Shown here in pieces: positions 36,903 through 44,943 of a stretch of DNA of 64,000 nt (positions within the stretch are counted from its first letter, which is position 1; every line of letters starts with the position of its first letter). This stretch comes from Nocardia terpenica (GTDB lineage: Bacteria > Actinomycetota > Actinomycetes > Mycobacteriales > Mycobacteriaceae). The position numbers were made by a program, and so were the translations under genes. Under the pieces are notes generated by a model. That model saw only the letters and a list, made by a program, of their open reading frames with translations. It ran no database searches and had not been told where the DNA came from. The stretch is taken from NCBI RefSeq assembly GCF_013186535.1, contig NZ_JABMCZ010000003.1, positions 1,426,001 through 1,490,000 on the forward strand, in the 5' to 3' direction.

Positions 36903-38258
36903 TTACACCGTGACGAGTTTGTTGGCGTTGTCTAGTGCGACTTGCAGCCTATGCTCGTAGTCGAGTGCTTCATCGTGGTCGCGCCCGATCGCGATATATT
37001 CGATTGTTCCGGTGACAGCGGTATTGTCCTGCGCCACGATGATTCCTGCTCTGCGGTCCCTGCAGAAGAGCAGCGACGCATCGGCGAGCAGTGTCAATAG
37101 CTTTGAAAAAGCTGGGGATTTGACGGCATTCTGAGTGAGCAGCACGTAATTCCGAAGATAGTCCTCGCCTAAGAGTCTGCGCGCGATGATATCGATGTGA
37201 GTACACCCCCCAGCGCGTCCGTTGAACTCGGTGAATAGAATCTCGCCGTGCTGATCGATGATCGCGTCGCAATTTATCAGGCCGTGGTATCCGACGCGCT
37301 GCGCCAAAACGGCCAACTGCTGCGCATCGGCGCACAGCCTAGCGTGTTGTGCTGCCGGCAGGCCCTGAGCGGGAATTTCGAAGCCCGACCACAGCGGACT
37401 CATTCGCATGTCACCGTAATTCAGCAAATACGGCGCAGAATGCTCTGGAATATGCAGTTCCACATAAAAAGTGCGTGACCGCGGATGATAAACTTCGACG
37501 ACATACTTTGCAGGACAACATCCGGACGGTACTTCGACCTCCTCGTGCAGTCCCGCCTCGGCCAGCGCGGATCGCACGGCTGCACTATCGGATCTAGTAA
37601 TCCGTAACGACCGGTACGCTCCGATACTCGGAATGCTCTTGTCGGTAGTAATGAGCGCGTTTCCGTCACCACCCGAGTTTTGGTCCTGCTTCACGATCAC
37701 AGCGCCAGTCTTGGCCAGCAGATCGATGACTGCGTCGATCAGCTCGTCCCCCCGAGTAGCGACGCGCCCCTCGGCGATCGGTGCTCCTGCTGCTTGCGCA
37801 AGATTTCTGAACACAGATTTCGTATTCATTAACTCGGCGATGCCTTGGGCAAAGGTGCTCGCTGCGCGGCCGCGTGCGCTCAGCTCGGTTTCCCAGGCGA
37901 TTATCTCGCGGTCGCGTATATAACATTCGACGGTCCATTCGGCGGATCGGTTGCCATCGATTACTTTGCGAAGATTCGTGATGAGATCCGTATGGTGCCC
38001 CGGATACCAATCGGCAACACCGTTGGCTCGCAGACTACTCACGGAGATCGTCTCGGCCGGGACGCCTAAGACGTCGCACAGGTAGGCGACGAATTCTTCT
38101 TTCACGGGACCGGGGACGACCGCAGCATCGCCCTCATCCAACATCCATAGAAGTCGGTCAGCGATAGCATCATAAAATGGTACGACGTCCTCTGGGATAT
38201 CCTGAGGCCGCGCCGTCATGGATCTACTGTTGGGGTTGGCAAGAATAATTTTCGGCAT
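36903..38258 (-). CDS. PreATP-grasp / PGM1-like peptide ligase
   Basis: This 451-residue protein begins with a small N-terminal domain (MPKIILANPNSRSM ... VVPGPVKEEFVAYLCDVLGV) and continues into an ATP-grasp core with VIVKQDQNSGGDGN, a long substrate region, and LFTEFNGRAGGCTHIDIIA. The layout resembles PGM1-type peptide ligases of pheganomycin, resorcinomycin and ketomemicin pathways; the assignment is by pattern and is moderately sure. It should form a second amide bond, possibly using a nonproteinogenic N-terminal acid as those enzymes do. 44-57 bp gaps flank it. Confidence 0.78.
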   Translation of the reverse strand: MPKIILANPNSRSMTARPQDIPEDVVPFYDAIADRLLWMLDEGDAAVVPGPVKEEFVAYLCDVLGVPAETISVSSLRANGVADWYPGHHTDLITNLRKVIDGNRSAEWTVECYIRDREIIAWETELSARGRAASTFAQGIAELMNTKSVFRNLAQAAGAPIAEGRVATRGDELIDAVIDLLAKTGAVIVKQDQNSGGDGNALITTDKSIPSIGAYRSLRITRSDSAAVRSALAEAGLHEEVEVPSGCCPAKYVVEVYHPRSRTFYVELHIPEHSAPYLLNYGDMRMSPLWSGFEIPAQGLPAAQHARLCADAQQLAVLAQRVGYHGLINCDAIIDQHGEILFTEFNGRAGGCTHIDIIARRLLGEDYLRNYVLLTQNAVKSPAFSKLLTLLADASLLFCRDRRAGIIVAQDNTAVTGTIEYIAIGRDHDEALDYEHRLQVALDNANKLVTV

Positions 38259-38302
38259 GTTTTATCCCGGATCTATGATTTCGATACGGATTGTCAATCC
38301 CT

Positions 38303-39358
38303 TTAAGGACGCTCGACACTCGTAGGCCACGAATGTTCCTCATCGATTCGCGAAACCAGTGGAATATCCCGAATATCACCATGATCCAGAACCCACATCA
38401 GGAACCGCTCGATGCCCATGCCGAAACCCGCAGTCTGCATTGGGAACTCGTCCTTCATCCGGACGTACCAGGCATAGTCTCGCTCAGGGACAGCATGCAC
38501 ATCGAGGGCATGGCGTACCTCGTCACCAGTACAATGTCGCTCGCCAGATCCTATGACCTCACCCATACCGAAGAACATATCCGCACACGCGGCGGATCGT
38601 TGCGAATCGTCGCCGAATGCCTGGTAAAAGGGCACCGAGAGATGATCGAAGTGTGTCACCCAGAGGAATTCATGCACTCTCTTCATCAGTAGGCGCTCAC
38701 CGCGGCGAGTCAGTGTCCGCCAGTTGCCTTCGTCACGGATGCACCCCGATTCGGTGCGGAGCAGGTGCACCGCGTCATCGAAGGTCAATCGCGGGAAGTG
38801 GCCAGCGCTGTTGGCCATCCGATCGATATGAGAAATATCCTTGATGGCGTCCGACAATTCACGGCCGTAGTCCGACAGTATTGCCTGGGCCAGGTGGCGA
38901 ACATATCCCTCGACGTAGTCGATGAGATTATCCAATCCGCCAGCGATTTCTGCCTCGCTGTGTATGTACTGGTTCAGGTGGGTTTCGTCGGGGTCCTCTC
39001 CGCGGAATGAGGGCATAACATTGTAGCACCCCTTCGCCGCAAGTCGGCACCCGTATTCGAGCGAGAACTGCATCGAGTCGGGTAGGTATGTACTCACCCC
39101 GTTGACCGTGACCGGCACGGGCTGCGAATCGCTGCCAAGCCCAGTTGGGCAGGTGATCGTACGCGTCGTAAGCGGCAGATAGAGCGCCTTCAGTCCGTAT
39201 GCATTTGCGTACTCGGTGGTCGCCCGCATAATAATATCCTGTAGATCTGCGATCACGACGTACCATGGAGAACGCAGTGCTGTGGTGAAAGCGCCCGGGG
39301 TGTTATCCCAGGTATGTGGAGGGGAAATCCTGGCGGAGGTATCTATGAACAGTGTCAT
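38303..39358 (-). CDS. Free-standing aspartyl/asparaginyl-tRNA synthetase-like catalytic core
   Basis: This 351-residue protein is a class II aminoacyl-tRNA synthetase core of the Asp/Asn subgroup. It has motif 2 with FRGEDPDETHLNQY (about 118-131) and SEAEI, and motif 3 GFGMGIERF (311-319). The N-terminal OB-fold anticodon-binding domain, about 100 residues in real AspRS/AsnRS, is absent, so it should not recognise the anticodon normally. Relatives of this shape include archaeal-type asparagine synthetase and synthetase paralogues that activate amino acids in biosynthesis. It may adenylate an acidic amino acid, or load it on tRNA, for the pathway. TAATG overlap with the oxidase upstream. Confidence 0.82.
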   Translation of the reverse strand: MTLFIDTSARISPPHTWDNTPGAFTTALRSPWYVVIADLQDIIMRATTEYANAYGLKALYLPLTTRTITCPTGLGSDSQPVPVTVNGVSTYLPDSMQFSLEYGCRLAAKGCYNVMPSFRGEDPDETHLNQYIHSEAEIAGGLDNLIDYVEGYVRHLAQAILSDYGRELSDAIKDISHIDRMANSAGHFPRLTFDDAVHLLRTESGCIRDEGNWRTLTRRGERLLMKRVHEFLWVTHFDHLSVPFYQAFGDDSQRSAACADMFFGMGEVIGSGERHCTGDEVRHALDVHAVPERDYAWYVRMKDEFPMQTAGFGMGIERFLMWVLDHGDIRDIPLVSRIDEEHSWPTSVERP

Positions 39359-40770
39359 TATCGGTCTCCGTTTCTCTGACTCAGTCTCTGCGGGCTGATG
39401 TTTTGATTGCTTCTGAAGATGTTTGAACTGTCGTATCGTGATTTCAGGGCCGCGAGTCGGTGATACTGCTGCGGTTCGTACACGGCTGCCGGAGCGGTCT
39501 CATCTTGGATATAGTTGATGTATACTCCGCGGTAATGGTGGCCGCTAATTCGCGTGATTGTGCCACGAGCCCAGTCTGTATTCTCTACGTCGGCCGCGCT
39601 GTCGAGCCACTGTGCCGATGCAGTACAAATATAGGGAGCATCCCGGTTCGGGAAGGCCGATGTTTCGGAGCCGGTTTCATTAATGGCGCCGCGCAGATAC
39701 TCGAAGTCGATAGTCGACCGCTGCGACGGGTTCTCTCGAGCGGCTACTACTAATTGCGTCGCGACATCCTCCGAAAGTTCGCTCAGATAGCACGATTTCG
39801 TGTAGTAGCGATTGCCGGCCGGTTCGGAGGCGTCACCCAACTGCTGTAGAGTGAGATACGGTATGATCGATTCCGTGGTTGACACTGGCTGAGATGTCAT
39901 GACTAGTGCTTCGGTTGCAGACCGCCCTGCTTCTGGGTTGCCGAGCCAGAGGGCGTTCAGAAATAGTGCGGGCCTGCCGTACAGCTCGGACGGTATCCAA
40001 TTGTCGTTTCCGGAAGACTTGAGTGTTGCAACGACGTGCAGATCTCTCGGTTGCTCCGGTGCGAATTTCTGATAGGCCGCAATGGCGGCGACCGCGTCGT
40101 TCACCGGGAAGAGGAATCGACGCAGGTACATATCGCTGACTGGGCGCAGCCTGAGTTTGAATTTTGTGACGACGCCGAAGTTGCCGCCGCCACCGCGTAG
40201 TGCCCAGAGTAGGTCCGGCTCGTTTGTTTGGGTCGTCTCCACAATCGTCCCATCACCCAGGACAACCTCCGCGCCCAGAATGTGATCGCAGGTCAGTCCC
40301 CATTTCCGTGCGAGCCATCCGTACCCGCCGCCGAGCGCGAGACCACCGAGGCCGGTATGCGATACCACACCGGCCGGGCAAGCGAGGCCGTAGACGGTCG
40401 TCGCCGCGTCGAGATCACGGAGTAGGCAGCCACCCTCAGCGATCGCTGTCCGGTGATCGGCATCCACTGTGACCGCCCGCATCAAGGACAGATCAATGAG
40501 AATGGCGTCGTCGGCGATGGAGGTGCCCGCGACATTATGACCACCCCCTCGCACTGTCACGCGATGGTCGGTATCCGCGGCGTACCGAAGTATTGTACTG
40601 ACATCGGCCGCGTCGATACACCGAGCGATAAAGGTCGGTCGGCGATCAAATGTACCGTTCCAGATGCGACGGTGCTCGTTGTAGGCGAAATCCTTCGGAG
40701 ACAGGAGTTGGCCTTTGAAACATTTATGCAATCTCAGGAGGTCTGCGTTTCGAGTAAAAACACTTTGCAT
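39358..40770 (-). CDS. FAD-linked oxidoreductase, berberine-bridge-enzyme family
   Basis: This protein of about 470 residues has the PCMH FAD domain with VTVRGGGHNVAGTS, whose histidine is the usual covalent FAD site. ACPAGVVSHTGLGGLALGGG and GWLARKWGLTCDH follow the pattern of mono-covalent members. The C-terminal BBE tail YINYIQDE ... YDSSNIFRSNQNI is present. Such enzymes oxidise alcohols, amines or C-H bonds with O2. The open frame runs back to 41034, but ATG 40770 gives the normal length, with AAGGGG upstream. A strong terminator before it means it likely has its own promoter in 40771-40982. Confidence 0.88.
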   Translation of the reverse strand: MQSVFTRNADLLRLHKCFKGQLLSPKDFAYNEHRRIWNGTFDRRPTFIARCIDAADVSTILRYAADTDHRVTVRGGGHNVAGTSIADDAILIDLSLMRAVTVDADHRTAIAEGGCLLRDLDAATTVYGLACPAGVVSHTGLGGLALGGGYGWLARKWGLTCDHILGAEVVLGDGTIVETTQTNEPDLLWALRGGGGNFGVVTKFKLRLRPVSDMYLRRFLFPVNDAVAAIAAYQKFAPEQPRDLHVVATLKSSGNDNWIPSELYGRPALFLNALWLGNPEAGRSATEALVMTSQPVSTTESIIPYLTLQQLGDASEPAGNRYYTKSCYLSELSEDVATQLVVAARENPSQRSTIDFEYLRGAINETGSETSAFPNRDAPYICTASAQWLDSAADVENTDWARGTITRISGHHYRGVYINYIQDETAPAAVYEPQQYHRLAALKSRYDSSNIFRSNQNISPQRLSQRNGDR

Positions 40771-40982
40771 TTTGACGAAGTCCCCTTGTCGTCGAGGTGT
40801 GTCCTCCCTCGGTACCCCTCCGAGCCGGACTACTCTAGGATCGCAGGCCGGAAACTGGCAATTCAAGGGGTGGCGTGCTACGAGCAAGTGGCGCGAATGT
40901 ACGCAGGCCACCTTGACAAATGCGTAGAGTATGTGACCGCGTGTCAGTACTTTTGGTTGCGCATTACGTGCTGGCAAAGACG

Positions 40983-41022
40983 ACGATCGCCCCCGCTTGG
41001 TTGTACGAGCGAGGGCGATCGT
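40983..41022 (-). terminator. Strong hairpin terminator inside the biosynthetic cluster
   Basis: ACGATCGCCC-C-CGCT (40983-40997) pairs with AGCG-A-GGGCGATCGT (41008-41022) around a 10-nt loop, a 15-bp stem with one mismatch. On the minus strand the stem follows the methyltransferase stop and is trailed by a TCGTCTTT stretch. It should separate the regulator/methyltransferase transcript from the oxidase-to-deacylase operon. Confidence 0.7.
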
Positions 41023-41045
41023 GGGAGCCAGCAATAGCGTCTTGG

Positions 41046-41813
41046 TCAGCAGTCGTGCGTGCGCTCGGCGATTATCTGAAGAAACGTCGGGAGACGAAAG
41101 TTCTCACGCCACCAGGGGTCGGTGGTGAATTGGTCGGGTGTAGGCCGAGGCTCTTGTATGGCGGTGAGAGTGAACCCTGCGTCGGTCACTGCTGACAGAT
41201 AGTCCTCAAGTGAACGCATCCAGACTCTGACTGGGACGGGGGATATCCGGCCCGCAACCAGAAAGCTCTCCGAAAAAGACCGAGCGCTAAAGTACTCGTC
41301 TACGAGAAACTTATCACAGAACGACTCGGTATTCTGCGTAGACATGGAATGGAAACATGGATGCAACATCATCACGACTAGCTTTCCGCCCGGCTCAAGT
41401 ACGCGGCCGAATTCACGGAATGCTGATGCCGGATCCGGCAGGTCATTGACCAAATGGTTACAGACGACATAGTCGAATGATCGGTTTTCCAGGGGAAGCG
41501 CTTCTACTATTCCGAGGTGATAGATGATCTCCCGATCTGCGCGGCGCGCCTCGTCGCGCGCGGCGCAGATCAGATCGGCGCACGCGTCGATGCCGACGAC
41601 TTGTGCACCGTAGGAATGTAGTATTCGTGATAGATATCCTTCGCCGCAGCCGGCATCGAGGACACGGCGGTTTGCGCATTCGCCGACTGCCGCCAACACA
41701 GCCCGATCGGTGAGTTCGATCCGGTACTTGTCCAACCGCCCTCGGATTATTCCTATCCAGTATTCGGAATTGGCGTAGTAACTCTGGCCAGGGGAAGCAT
41801 CCATCGCCTCCAT
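41046..41813 (-). CDS. SAM-dependent methyltransferase
   Basis: This 255-residue class I methyltransferase has motif I VLDAGCGEGYLSRIL, an acidic residue ending the next strand (VVGIDACADL), FDYVVCNHLVNDLPDP (motif IV) and LEPGGKLVVMMLHP. It belongs to the broad UbiE/small-molecule type. It may methylate the pathway product or an intermediate; the target atom cannot be predicted. Its start overlaps the stop of the upstream HTH gene (TAATG), and a terminator follows it. Confidence 0.9.
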   Translation of the reverse strand: MEAMDASPGQSYYANSEYWIGIIRGRLDKYRIELTDRAVLAAVGECANRRVLDAGCGEGYLSRILHSYGAQVVGIDACADLICAARDEARRADREIIYHLGIVEALPLENRSFDYVVCNHLVNDLPDPASAFREFGRVLEPGGKLVVMMLHPCFHSMSTQNTESFCDKFLVDEYFSARSFSESFLVAGRISPVPVRVWMRSLEDYLSAVTDAGFTLTAIQEPRPTPDQFTTDPWWRENFRLPTFLQIIAERTHDC

Positions 41814-42946
41814 TAATTCTTCCTCGCTCCTATCGAAATCGGAATAGTCGACATCTTATCCAGGAGTTCTGATCCTGTTACCCTGGTTTCCTTCAAAGTG
41901 CAGGCATCGATGCGATCTTGCAATTTCTCCTGGATTTCAGCTGAACGTAACCCGAGTGTGGAATCACGTTGTAACATGATCGGTATCGCGACGGTGATCA
42001 GATACTGGAGATAGGCGTCGTTGCAGACTTCCATTTCCCGGAGCACATAGCGTGCGAAGTTGCGCAGAAGCAGTGAACGCGGCACCGAGAAGTCGGTTGT
42101 CACCACTGCGTCTCGAGTAAACGTTGGGAATGCCCAGCCTTCGAGCATGGATAAAAGCGTGTTCTGTTGTACATGGCGAGTATAAATCTGTGTCTCGTAT
42201 ACATCTCCAGTCTGGATTATTCGTCCGATCACGCCACTGCGGTAGGCCATGACAGTTCGCCGGTCCAATGTCGTCGGGGTAATGCTGTCTACCGAATAGC
42301 CGGTAGCCTTGGCGATATGATGCGCGAAGGTTGCGTATGCCACCATAGCGTGAAAGGAATTTCCTTGGTCGGCCAGTCTTGCGGACATTGCCGACGATCT
42401 CGCCAAGAGCGGACGGGTATCTGTGAATAGTCCTAGAGTCCTGTCAGCGGTCCAAATGAAGCTGAGTGCTCGATCCTGATCATGGCCCCAGAATCGTGTC
42501 AGACATGCAGCCGCTGCGCGGTCGTTGCTCTGCATGACATAGAGTGCACCCTGCAGTGCGCTGCTGATCCATTGCTCGGGTATGCTTTCTTTCGTCACCA
42601 GGCGCCGGAAAGCGTCTTCTCGAACCAGTATGCCGGTATCGGCGAGCTGGCCGATCAGTTCACGCCGACGTCGAAAGAGTGCGTAATCCGCCAGAGACTC
42701 TGCGACACCTGGAACGACACTGATGATTGCTTGTAGCGTCCGCCCTTTGACTTTGTCTAGCCAACCAGGTTGGACCCACAACCGACTGACTGTACTTTCT
42801 TCGATTCCAGCTAGAAACGCCACATCAGCAATCGTCATTCCTTTGTCCCCGGCTATGTCGGCCAATGTTTTCGAGTCCACGTCGATCCCCCTGATCCCCT
42901 CGAATGAGTGTACGTTCCTGATGGCGTACACCGTCGAGCGGATCAT
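41813..42946 (-). CDS. LacI-type HTH protein without sugar-binding domain
   Basis: This protein of up to 377 residues has an N-terminal helix-turn-helix (MTIADVAFLAGIEESTVSRLW) that matches LacI-family DNA readers. The rest is all-helical (LADYALFRRRRELIGQLAD ... LLLRNFARYVLREMEV) and not the periplasmic-binding-protein fold LacI proteins use to sense ligands. It may be a cluster regulator with a new sensor domain, or an XRE-like protein. A GTG at 42880 preceded by AGGGGG is a likely alternative start, giving 355 residues. It is coupled to the methyltransferase. Confidence 0.65.
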   Translation of the reverse strand: MIRSTVYAIRNVHSFEGIRGIDVDSKTLADIAGDKGMTIADVAFLAGIEESTVSRLWVQPGWLDKVKGRTLQAIISVVPGVAESLADYALFRRRRELIGQLADTGILVREDAFRRLVTKESIPEQWISSALQGALYVMQSNDRAAAACLTRFWGHDQDRALSFIWTADRTLGLFTDTRPLLARSSAMSARLADQGNSFHAMVAYATFAHHIAKATGYSVDSITPTTLDRRTVMAYRSGVIGRIIQTGDVYETQIYTRHVQQNTLLSMLEGWAFPTFTRDAVVTTDFSVPRSLLLRNFARYVLREMEVCNDAYLQYLITVAIPIMLQRDSTLGLRSAEIQEKLQDRIDACTLKETRVTGSELLDKMSTIPISIGARKN

Positions 42947-43019
42947 AACCGAGTTACTTCGGCGTGGAAAGATGATTCGCAGATCTCCCGAATCGGCTCC
43001 TCATGTGATGGGGTTATCT

Positions 43020-43044
43020 GGATAATTGCACAGAGTGCTTATCC
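43020..43044. promoter_or_regulatory. Inverted repeat GGATAA-TT-GCAC / GTGC-TTATCC
   Basis: This near-perfect hairpin or operator lies in the 113-bp gap between the MFS transporter stop and the HTH gene start. Arms GGATAA+GCAC and GTGC+TTATCC are separated by AGA, with a two-base bulge. It could end the exporter transcript or serve as a binding site for the adjacent HTH protein. No T-run follows, so an operator is at least as likely. Confidence 0.45.
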
Positions 43045-43059
43045 AACCGTAGGATGAGA

Positions 43060-44307
43060 TTACTCAGTAATGTTCTGAACCGTTGCCGGTTCCTTGGTAG
43101 GCGCCGTGCGTCCACGGGTGCGGTAGATGAGATGTTCCGCCCATCCGGTTGCTAGTACCACCGAGAATCCGGCGACTGCGAGGATAGTGAGCGTCGTCAC
43201 TGCGTTGGTAGCCACGAGAAATACTGCGCTTAGCGCGCTTGCTAAAGCGTAACCGATGCCACCGCAAGAATACAGCAGGGAGAATCCAACCGGCCACGCA
43301 TCGGTAGGAAGATCGTCGCTGACAGCTAACCCGCGTGCCGTACTCGCCGGTGCCTCAAACAAACCGGCAATCACGACGAGAGCGACGGTCAGTAACGGCA
43401 GCGACACTAACCCGGCGAGTACTACGATCGCTGCGAATATCGTGGCCAGGCCCAAGGTGTGCTGATGGGGACGCCCGGGCCAGCGCCGTAGCCCGTATAC
43501 GAAGCTGCCTGCGATGCTGGTCGCGGCTAAACCCGAGAGCGCGACTCCGGCCCATGCGCGCGACGCGTCTCGCTGTTCCAGTATCCCGGGCAGCGTCACG
43601 TCGAGGACCGAGGTGATCATCAGCATGACCGTTACGGTGGCCATAGACGGCCAAATCTTCCGGATCACCGTGAGTGTCGACATCGCCGGGGCGGCTGGAT
43701 GAGTGGTGCCCGTATCACCTCCTGTAGCAACGAGAGTGTGGGGGAGTTTGACGGCGCTCACTGCGACTATCAGCAGGCCGCCGCTGACGATCAGTAGGGG
43801 AGCGTCTGGGGTCCATGTCACCGCCAGCAGGGCCGCGAGCGCGGGGCCCGCTAACTGGCACGCCTGACTCACGATCGAATCCAGCGCTAGTGCACTCTCG
43901 CGTGCAGTGGACTCGGCGGAATTCATTGCAAGAGTGCGCAACCCACCCGGCGTGCCGCTGGCTATGCCGCCCGCCACGGCGGCGAGCGGTGCGGCAGCTA
44001 ACGGAAGCTCGATGGCGAGGCATGTGATGACACCCACCAGGGCGACTGCCTCGGCGACGGCGACCCACGCGAGTTCTCGTCGCAGCGAATGTCGTTGGAA
44101 GCGTGCCCCCATGGTGGGAGCGCCGATGGCCTCACCGGCTGCGTAGGCGCCGGCGATAATCGCGCCCCACGCGTACGAGCTCACATGATCTCGGGCCGCG
44201 AAGACTGCACCCAGCGGAACCGTGCAGACCGCTAGGCGTGTGCCCACCGTGGCGACCATCCACCACCAGATGCGCGGATCGGAGAACAGCAATCGGTACC
44301 CGGTCAT
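43060..44307 (-). CDS. MFS exporter
   Basis: This 415-residue integral membrane protein has about twelve hydrophobic helices and a major-facilitator pattern (WWWMVATVGTRLAVCTVPLG, AGAYAAGEAIGAP in the first half; AGVALSGLAATSIAGSFVYG opening the second). It likely exports the cluster product. It is divergent from a CGNR regulator across a 63-bp promoter region, the common arrangement for regulated drug exporters. Confidence 0.88.
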   Translation of the reverse strand: MTGYRLLFSDPRIWWWMVATVGTRLAVCTVPLGAVFAARDHVSSYAWGAIIAGAYAAGEAIGAPTMGARFQRHSLRRELAWVAVAEAVALVGVITCLAIELPLAAAPLAAVAGGIASGTPGGLRTLAMNSAESTARESALALDSIVSQACQLAGPALAALLAVTWTPDAPLLIVSGGLLIVAVSAVKLPHTLVATGGDTGTTHPAAPAMSTLTVIRKIWPSMATVTVMLMITSVLDVTLPGILEQRDASRAWAGVALSGLAATSIAGSFVYGLRRWPGRPHQHTLGLATIFAAIVVLAGLVSLPLLTVALVVIAGLFEAPASTARGLAVSDDLPTDAWPVGFSLLYSCGGIGYALASALSAVFLVATNAVTTLTILAVAGFSVVLATGWAEHLIYRTRGRTAPTKEPATVQNITE

Positions 44308-44370
44308 AGTTACCTCCCTCTGCTATGTTTACTATCATAAGCGTTAGATGGTGAACAACCGGGAGGAGCA
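44308..44370. promoter_or_regulatory. Divergent promoter region of exporter and CGNR regulator
   Basis: This 63-bp spacer is notably AT-rich. On the minus strand TATGAT (plus 44334-44339) could be the -10 of the exporter. GGGAGGAGC before the regulator and GGGAGGT before the exporter are good ribosome sites. TATG-8-CATA half sites could be an operator. The assignments are by position and weak consensus only. Confidence 0.4.
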
Positions 44371-44943
44371 ATGGGCCCAGCCAACGAAACCCCTACGGCC
44401 ATACATGATCTGCGGAATCTGTTGAACAGCTGGCACATCCCGAACGACACTCGGGAGATCCGCGACGAACTGGTCCAGTGGGCCTCCGATCCGGAGGTGT
44501 GGCGGTCCACGTTCATCAGTGTGCCGTGTCCGCCTCAGCTCGAAGCGATCATCGAATTCCGCGATGCTCTGCGTACTTTGGTGACCTACGGCGAGTCCGA
44601 GGTGATGGATCGCCTGGTGATCGAGTACGCTCCACGGCTGCGACTCGGCCGCGAAACGATCACGATCGCGCCCTGCGACCCCACGAACGCTGTGGCGGTC
44701 GGGGTCGGGCTGCTTGTCGAGGCATCCGTGCAGGGCACGCTACGGCGGCTGAGGGCGTGCCCGGATTGTGGTTGGGCCTTCTACGATCGATCGAAGAACA
44801 ATAGCCGAGTATGGTGTGCGATGGAGGCGGGTCCTGGGGCACGAGGGTGCGGCTCGATCGCCAAAACCACCCGCTATCGCAAGCGCAAGCAAAACTCGGT
44901 CGATGTCGGCCTCGTCCCGCCTCGTCCCGAAGGCACTTGTTAG
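44371..44943 (+). CDS. CGNR-type zinc-finger regulator
   Basis: This 190-residue protein has an N-terminal helical region and a C-terminal zinc finger with Cys130, Cys133, Cys149 and Cys160, followed by KTTRYRKRK. The usual CGNR tetrapeptide is CGSI here, a degenerate form. Members are stress or ligand-responsive regulators often placed divergently to exporters, as here. Its stop abuts the start of the DNA glycosylase (TAGATG), so the regulator and the resistance enzyme are co-translated. Confidence 0.82.
   Translation: MGPANETPTAIHDLRNLLNSWHIPNDTREIRDELVQWASDPEVWRSTFISVPCPPQLEAIIEFRDALRTLVTYGESEVMDRLVIEYAPRLRLGRETITIAPCDPTNAVAVGVGLLVEASVQGTLRRLRACPDCGWAFYDRSKNNSRVWCAMEAGPGARGCGSIAKTTRYRKRKQNSVDVGLVPPRPEGTC

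Noticed and set aside
40914..40919. Perfect TTGACA as a plus-strand -35 element
   Set aside because: No -10-like hexamer at 16-18 bases downstream and no plus-strand gene follows.
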